Assembly (NCBI GenBank): GCA_023213395.1
Contig: CM041465.1
Location: forward strand, 80,545,741-80,609,740
Length of the DNA stretch: 64,000 nucleotides
From: Cycas panzhihuaensis
Lineage: Eukaryota > Cycadophyta
Direction of reading: 5' to 3'
Shown: piece by piece, positions 57,861 to 64,000 of the stretch
How the letters are laid out: every line of letters starts with the position of its first letter
Numbering within the stretch: position 1 is the stretch's first letter
Notes under the pieces: generated by a model
What the model saw: the letters and a program-made list of their open reading frames with translations, nothing else
Databases searched by the model: none
What the model was told of the DNA's origin: nothing
Translations under genes and position numbers: made by a program

Positions 57861-59861
57861 GAGGCATTGCAAATAAATATTGATATATTTCTTCATTATG
57901 GAGCATTACAAAGTTTACAAAGTATGTTAAATATTTTTTATATTGTATATTTATATTTGGTATCATTTGATATAGTTGTTTAGTATATATTTTATTCATT
58001 TTTTACTCATTCTTCCCTAAGTCTTAGTGTATATAGTTATTTTAACATGAGTATAGGCCATCTTCAACATTATTTTAATCTCATATTGTTGATACTCAAC
58101 CCATTTATAGCTATATATGATTAAAGCTCCATTATTTTATCAACAATAAAAAAAATACCATGTTTTCATATTGTTTCAACCCTAAAATAAGATAAAAATA
58201 CTTGCTAGAGCTATATATTCTTCTCTAGAGGTTTGTTGGCCTTATTTACAGTCTACAGGAGTCCATTCGAAAGAATTTTCTACTGATCTAAGCCTATTTA
58301 TGGCCAATTTTACTCATTAATCTTTCACACTGCCTGTAGCTTATTCTTGCTCATTTGGGGATTATTTTATGTCAAATCACCTTCTATTATGTGTCTCTAA
58401 TTCTTGCATCCCCCTACCAATGTTAGAGTAAATCACTGATAAATCATTAAGATTTGGGCTCTTAATGCATCGCATAGGTCACCCAACATTATGCATAGGC
58501 CCTACACCTCCACGTCTTCTTTTTTTCTCAAAACGTTTTCATGATTTTTCATTAACTTTCAATATTAGTCATTTAAATTATGTGAGATTTAATTTTTACT
58601 TAAATTATGGTGGCTAACCCTCTCAATTTGATCATATTCATTCATCATATGACCATAGTCCTTATAAAAGGGGTAGATATCAAATAACTATATGTTATTT
58701 TCCATTTATTTTATAAAATAAAAAGGTTTAATACATATTTGATAAATTTTAGGGTCTATTAGCCCCTTAGCTATATTAACGGGTGGTTCTATATAGTTAG
58801 TAGGTGATTGAGGGCTATTTTCCCAAAGGGGCTTAAGCCCATCCTTCTAAAGCTTTTAACCATAAAGAGGTCTCCTCACTTTTTTTGTAATAACTTTTCA
58901 ACCAAAAGTCTATTTTTCAAACCATTTAAACTATAAAAAAGTGGAGAGAACTATAGTTTAGAGTTGTTTTAAGACTAATTTAGATTTGTTTTATAGGAGT
59001 TATAGGCTACTAAAATTAGCATATTTATTTGACTAATATCTAAGTATTTTCTTATTATTTTAAGGCTAAATTTTAGTTCTCTTTAAGGTTTATTAATGTT
59101 ATAATATAGTATTAACTATTATTAGTGGTTCTAATCCATTATTTAGACTTATAAATATTTTTTGTTGATCTTTTATAAAAATACTCTTGAAAGTTGAAGC
59201 AACTCACCTTGGATCAAGTTTTTTCAATAAGAGCTCTCTAAACCTTCCTTTTACTTTAGTTTTTTTCATTTACTTTTATTTATTTTCAAATAGTTTAACT
59301 TTTATTTATTAAAAAGAACTTTATTTGTAAATAAGACCACCAAAAATATTATTAATTTAAAACATTAACAAAGATAATTCTCTAATTAACCACATTTATA
59401 CTAGCCTTATAAAGGGAATAATTAGGACCTCTAAAGTTACCACCCCATGCATGCCCTTCATCTACTCTAATTTGTAAAGGAAACCATTAGCTATAAAGTG
59501 TGATAGGTGGTAGGTTAAGGTGGTAAACTATCCTTTAGAGATTAGAGACCAGACTAGACTTATAAGGGTTGAGTGCCTTGGTTGTTTAAGTTCTTACTAT
59601 TCAATTTGTCATTAGGTATAAGTCTAGTGTAAGTGGATAAATAAATTAAAGGGGTCTTAAAATTTCTTAGTAGTCTATATACTAAGGTATATAGATCCTT
59701 GATCTCACGTACTAATATATAGGATCCCTAATTTACCACTTGTGGACAAGTGCCACTAAGTAGGATAATGACTAAGAGCTTTTCTTAGAGACCTCTTAGG
59801 TATATTGGACATAAGAATATTTACCTTTTGAGTTATATTTTTAGGACAATTTAATTTCATA
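57861..59861 (+). other. copia B leader
   Basis: The last part (59,310-59,861) is homologous to 35,691-36,340. The rest is AT-rich without genes. A minus-strand open frame over the LTR (57,760-57,999) is not credible. Confidence 0.55.
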
Positions 59862-60530
59862 ATGGTAACAAACCTTTAAAATGTAGTTGTACCTAAATTT
59901 GATCATTCTAATCTTCTTAATTGGTGTTGGAGAATAAGGCCCATCCTTATTACAAAAGACATGTGGGAGCTTGTCAATAAGGGATATGATGACATTGATG
60001 ATACTACCATTGTGGATGAAAAACAAGCTTGCAAATAGTATGCCCAAAAGGATAATGAGGATTTAGCCCTTATGTTTTGTACTTTAGAGGATCACATTTT
60101 CTTTAGACTAAGTGAAGCTACCATATCCAAAGAAGCTTGGGATACCTTCAAGTTGATTTATGAAGGAGCAACATCTATTGGTTATAAACTCTTAGAAGCA
60201 AATTTAAAAATTTAAGGATATCACCTAGAGTTTATCACTAAGGTACGAGACTTGGTAAATCAAATAATATCCTTAGGGGAAGTACTAAGTGAAGAAAGAG
60301 TTATAGAAATAATTTTGAGATATGTTAGAGAGATCAAGAGATTTGAAATAGTAACCACTAGCATTAAGGATTCTAAAGATCTTAGTACCTTTTGAATTGA
60401 TCAACTAATTGCCGTGCTCTTAATAGTTGAAAAAAATAAAGAGGGAAATAAGTCCCTTGAACATGTATTTGCCACAAAAGCAAATAATAAGATAAAATTA
60501 TCAAGGATAAAGTTCTAGGCAAGGGACCTG
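59862..60530 (+). pseudogene. copia B gag (truncated)
   Basis: ATG 59,862, then VVPKFDHSNLLNWCWRIRPI, KDNEDLALMFCTLEDHIF and SKEAWDTFKLIYEGATSIG, very like the copia B gag at 36,340. It stops at about 60,530 where minus-strand family C sequence begins. Only a few stops, so this is one of the better Gag relics. Confidence 0.78.
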
Positions 60531-60551
60531 TTGGAAATAATGTTTGTAGAA

Positions 60552-60569
60552 GTATGCTCTGATACCAAA
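60552..60569 (-). promoter_or_regulatory. Primer binding site next to the minus-strand LTR
   Basis: Minus strand TTTGGTATCAGAGCATAC, a perfect TTTGGTATCAGAGC core, immediately after ..TTTTCCATCA. Confidence 0.8.
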
Positions 60570-60972
60570 TGATGGAAAATATACTTACAGGAGAACAGGG
60601 CAGAACATATATCAAATAACCATAAACTAATATTGCATCAATACATCAATGTATCACAATCACAATAGTATAAACCATGAAAGCATTATTGTTCAATCCA
60701 TTGTAGCAGAAAAGAGTAATATAAATTTCTCATATGAGGGTGGTGTCTAAACACACCAAGGTTGCACACCCCTTAACATTTATAGTTTGGGGGAGGAGGG
60801 AAACTCCTCAACCCCTGAATTCAAATTAATAATAAAATAATGTAACTTACTCAAATGAAACTAACTCAACTTACCTTAACTTACCTTGACATGTGAAGCA
60901 TCACATGTCTAAATTGAGGTGCACAATCCTGGTAGGTAAGAGGGAGTTGAGTGATGACATTACACTCCAACA
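60570..60972 (-). repeat. Family C LTR, minus strand (403 bp)
   Basis: Minus strand starts TGTTGGAGTGTAATGTCATC and ends TTTTCCATCA. It shares GAGGAGTTTCCCTCCTCCCC with the LTRs at 41,906 and 47,353. Confidence 0.82.
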
Positions 60973-60986
60973 TTCTCCTCCTTAGT
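60973..60986 (-). promoter_or_regulatory. Polypurine tract of minus-strand family C
   Basis: Minus strand AAGGAGGAGAA directly before the LTR start. Confidence 0.75.
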
Positions 60987-61000
60987 GTCAGCATGAACAC

Positions 61001-61729
61001 TTATATCTTTTCCTTAAACTTATAGAATTGGTACTTGAAAAAAACTTTGAAATTCTGATCTTGATCTTTATCAACTATTCTCACCCTTATAGCCACATAT
61101 GTCTCTTTATCATGGAATGATGTAGAAAAACTATAAGTAGATGAAAGTTGATTCAAATATAAATGAATAGCTATAATTTTGACTTTGTCAACTGGAATAT
61201 TGAGAAGGCTTTGAACTTGAACTTTTGTAATCTTTATGTTTTGAATAATTGTCATATCATCAGGTTCATTCTTTGTCATATCATCACATTCATTCTGTGT
61301 TATGTCATAAGATTCATCTTCATTCTCCCCCTCAAATGGAGGATCAAATCCTTGTGCAACAAGGTGGTCCTGCATTTGATCTGAATCTTCATTGGTTTTG
61401 TCATCCTGATTTACCTGTTCTGTTACCTGTCTCACATGCTCATCAAAATTTTCATCAAATACATTGGGGGTATCTCCCCCATAAATGGAAATCAATACAT
61501 TCCAAACTAGTTTAGAAGTGGATAGTTCAGAAACCTTTGAAAAATTTTCATCATTCATAGTACAAAACAATAAACCTAATGCTTCATTATCCTTTCAAAA
61601 ATTTTCTTTAATGCTAACATCATAATCATGTTGCAAATATTTCTACAAGTCATGCTCAATAAAATAGTTTCTCATAGTGTTATACCATTGTGCAAAATTT
61701 TGGCCATCAAAATTAGGAAATTGAGTCAT
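61001..61729 (-). pseudogene. Family C gag, best preserved copy
   Basis: From ATG 61,729 (MTQFPNFDGQNFAQWYNTMR) to a stop at 61,001, about 243 codons with only two early stops (TAG and TGA). The last 189 codons are open from MFCTMNDENFSKVSELSTSK, through LVWNVLISIYGGDTPNVF and an Asp/Glu/Asn-rich stretch with a DDMT repeat, to NFKVFFKYQFYKFKEKI. N-terminal pattern is copia Gag (UBN2-like). No zinc knuckle and no pol follow; the polypurine tract begins about 15 bp later. Confidence 0.78.
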
Positions 61730-62547
61730 TTTATCAAACAACTTTAGTATGTAGAATGAATATGCTTTAACAAGTTAAAATATCAATAAATCAATGAATA
61801 TATATGATTTCAAATGGCCTTTAGAAAGTCAATCAACTAGGCATAATAGGGAAATAATCTTTTTTTTTTTAAATGATAAAAGAACTTTTTAATATAGGTA
61901 TGCCTTCCAAATAAACTTTGAGATAAAGTGAATATAAGGGCATATATAAAGATCTTTTGCCTTGATAATAATATAAAATACTAAAAATGAAATATATAAA
62001 AGTATTTTTCACTTTGAAAAAATAACAATATAAAGAAATTTTTAATAAAAAAAATAATATGCTCCTTAAAAGAAGGTTTGAATGATAACCTTAGGTTTGA
62101 AGGATTCAAAAGTATATTAAATGATATCAGAATGATATAAAACTTTACGAGTATAAAGATAAATAAAATATGAACCCAACGAAACTAACCGTTCTGAAAA
62201 CGAGTTCCTAGAAATCAAGTTTTAGTGAATCAAATGTATAGGCCTTGTTTTAAGGCTAAATAGGAGCAGAGAGTCAAAATACTAACAAAATACTTATAGA
62301 ATATTGTAAGGTGATCAAATATTATTTATAAAATTGTTCAATATACTTTCAATTTAAAAAAATTTTAAAAATATATTAAAAAATGTGTAAAAATAGCAGA
62401 TTTGAGGTAATAAATTACCTCTAATAGTCAACTTCTCAATGAAACTGACGGAATTGAAATCCGATACCAAATAAAAAAGTTATAGCAAAAATGGTAACAA
62501 GTGTCTTTATGTAAAATGTTAAGAAACAGGCTAAAAAATAACTAAAT
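61730..62547 (-). other. Family C leader, minus strand
   Basis: AT-rich; homologous to the leaders of the two plus-strand copies. No gene. Confidence 0.6.
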
Positions 62548-62850
62548 TCAACTCCCTCTTACCTACCAGGATTCAATCCCCTAGAGGAAGAGGAAGATTT
62601 TAAGGACAAAATCCAAGCCATCAAAGCTATAACGACATCCAAAATTAAGGAAGTTATTAATAATTAAAGTAAAGATATCAAGACCCAAACCAAGGTATCA
62701 AGGACCAAATAACTTCTAAAATCAAGGAAGAATTTTGAATTAAATAGGGAGTAGAGCAAAATAGGATTTATTCTATATTTATAAAGAATGTAATATAAAG
62801 AACATAAAGATCAATATTAGATATCTGTTATAATAAAATTTTGGTATAAT
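62548..62850. other. Unassigned stretch starting with a 26-bp LTR fragment
   Basis: 62,548-62,573 is an exact inverted copy of 60,925-60,950 in the family C LTR. The following sequence (GAGGAAGAGGAAGATTTTAA then AAGATATCAAGACCC) matches nothing else noticed in the window. Confidence 0.5.
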
Positions 62851-63233
62851 AGTGATGTTGATAAGCACCTTTAGGTGAAATCCCACTTATTTATGGTTGG
62901 GAGATTAGGAGAGAACCCACCATCAACCAACACTTTTGAAATTTAAAATAATAATACAAAATTCATACCTAAAGTCTATTGAAGGCTATTGGTGGCTAAT
63001 GATAGTTTGTGAGGTCCTAATATAACTTATGCATATCTGTAATAAAATAATGAACATTATTACTAACATTCTCCTTTGTAATGTTCTTTATATATAAAAT
63101 CAAGATTCTCTTTGAATTTATGGAACTTAAACTTTAGAAAGACCTTAGGGAAGAGATTTTCTAATTGTTCCTTTGCTTTATAATAAACCAATTCCATGTC
63201 ATCATTATGTATTAATGTCATTGTAATGTAGGA
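62851..63233 (-). mobile_element. Family C-related gag end, polypurine tract and LTR, minus strand
   Basis: Minus strand near 63,165-63,085 reads KVFLKFKFHKFKENLDF, the Gag tail seen in family C (FKVFFKYKFHKFKEK). ACAAAGGAGAA (63,069-63,079) is the purine tract and TGTTAGTAATAATGTTCATT from 63,068 the LTR start. The LTR differs from other family C LTRs; its far end is not defined. Confidence 0.55.
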
Positions 63234-63669
63234 TGTTAGGAATGTTAATGTTACATTTTATATCGCATGTCAAAAATATAATCTTAAGTCACTAAGGTTA
63301 GTTTGATAAAGTTTATGTTTAATTATTGTTTACTATGTAAGTTTGTTGAAATGAGAAATTGCCCATTTCAACAAACCTCACACTCCTTAAAAATCTCCTC
63401 CTAGAATCTAGGAGCTAGTTTGGTTGTCAAAAGTTTATCTTAAGGATGGTCTAAAGGTTTTGTCTGGTATGGAGGTATGTCAGTCTGGTCATGTTCTTGT
63501 CTTATGTGTATATATTCTCAACCAACAGATCATATTTTAAGAGGTGGTTTTTCTTCCCCATAAGGGATTTTCCACCTGCCAGTAATGTGTCTTAGTACAG
63601 TGTCTATTTGTGTATCTTGTGCTTTGCATTTGACCTGATGATATTGCATATGATACCTATCCTTTTACA
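63234..63669 (+). repeat. copia A 5' LTR (436 bp)
   Basis: TGTTAGGAATGTTAATG to ..CCTTTTACA, directly followed by a PBS. Aligns along its length with the 3' LTR at 32,500-32,944. A hairpin-like pair (CTCCTAGAATCTAGGAG) lies at about 63,400. Confidence 0.9.
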
Positions 63670-64000
63670 TGGTATCAGAGCAAGGAAAAGTCTACAATTA
63701 ATCTATGTTAAAATTGTACCATCCTCAATATCCGTATGGTAATCAATGAAGTACACAATACTGTTAGAGATGTGGGTTTCACATTATCATTTAAAAATAA
63801 TTAAATCAAAGAGTATTGTTGTTGTGTCGACAATTGTATAGGAAGTTGATCAATTTATCAACCTCAATAGGAAACTAAAGTGTTGATACAACAAGGTGTA
63901 TAAAAAGACCCATGAATTTGACCACAGGGGAAGAAGAGTTGTCCTTGGTGATAAGATCTATAATCTCCAAATTTGTTAAGGAGCACATTAAATTCCACAA
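63670..64000 (+). mobile_element. copia A PBS and start of internal region, running off the window
   Basis: Perfect TGGTATCAGAGC (63,670-63,681), then leader sequence. From about 63,738 a Gag-like start may follow, but too little is present to define it. Confidence 0.8.

Larger units (their letters stand above)
60552..62547 (-). mobile_element. Family C element, minus strand
   Basis: Reading leftward: leader (62,547-61,730), gag (61,729-61,001), polypurine tract, LTR (60,972-60,570), then a PBS-like site. The leader is homologous to 33-34 kb and 45.3-46.5 kb on the plus strand. An LTR with gag and PPT before it and a PBS after it is unusual (see findings). Confidence 0.75.

Noticed and set aside
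60552-60569. tRNA-like match at TTTGGTATCAGAGC sites
   Set aside because: These match only the tRNA 3' end and sit at LTR edges, so they are primer binding sites, not tRNA genes.
62836-62852. Plus-strand TTTTGGTATAATAGTG as another PBS
   Set aside because: Weak match, no LTR end directly before it, and it lies inside what reads as a minus-strand LTR.

Overview
This window reads as intergenic plant nuclear DNA made almost entirely of old, nested LTR retrotransposons. I found no intact host gene, no rRNA or tRNA gene, no CRISPR array and no bacterial-type operon. A land plant is indicated by Ty3/gypsy elements of Tat/Ogre type, Ty1/copia elements primed by initiator-Met tRNA (TTTGGTATCAGAGC-like sites), a chromovirus-like gypsy, and a plant mobile domain (PMD) reading frame. 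A relic of a dynein heavy chain gene at 43.6-43.9 kb suggests a lineage that keeps, or recently lost, flagellated sperm (Ginkgo, cycad, fern or lycophyte, rather than a flowering plant or conifer). That lineage call is inference.

Layout. 1-12.6 kb: heavily decayed copy 1 of a large Tat/Ogre-like gypsy element (end of gag, protease, RT, RNase H, integrase, antisense PMD gene, second RNase H, polypurine tract, 3' LTR). 12.6-16.6 kb: minus-strand copia 'B' fragment with PBS and LTR. 16.7-17.0 kb: minus-strand gypsy protease scrap. 17.0-31.5 kb: copy 2 of the Tat-like element, GC-rich and much better preserved, with 2.5-2.6 kb LTRs, an RT-integrase deletion, a minus-strand PMD gene with a GT-AG intron, and a second RNase H with all four acidic positions. 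31.5-32.9 kb: 3' end of a copia 'A' element. 32.9-35.3 kb: 3' part of a gag-only LTR family ('C'). 35.7-40.6 kb: plus-strand copia B. 40.8-48.1 kb: chromovirus-like gypsy 'D' split by a complete 5.8 kb family C element (41,906-47,740) with a perfect 5-bp target duplication CTAAC. That element carries minus-strand host-like coding relics. 48.1-50.0 kb: mostly unassigned. 50.0-57.6 kb: copia A with a 1.3 kb internal tandem duplication. 57.6-60.5 kb: copia B 5' end. 60.5-63.2 kb: minus-strand family C sequences. 63.2-64 kb: 5' LTR of another copia A that runs off the window.

How the parts relate. The Tat-like element is the most informative unit. Both copies have the same order: gag-PR-RT-RNaseH-INT on the plus strand, then a divergent accessory block (PMD gene on minus, second RNase H on plus) separated by about 1.2 kb that contains a TATA-like site readable both ways. 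Because the block, the intron position and a TA microsatellite occur in both copies, they belonged to the ancestral element. Family C elements encode only a short copia-type Gag next to the polypurine tract and must have depended on other elements for polymerase.

All domain calls come from reading translations by eye. No database search was run, and boundaries of decayed elements are approximate.
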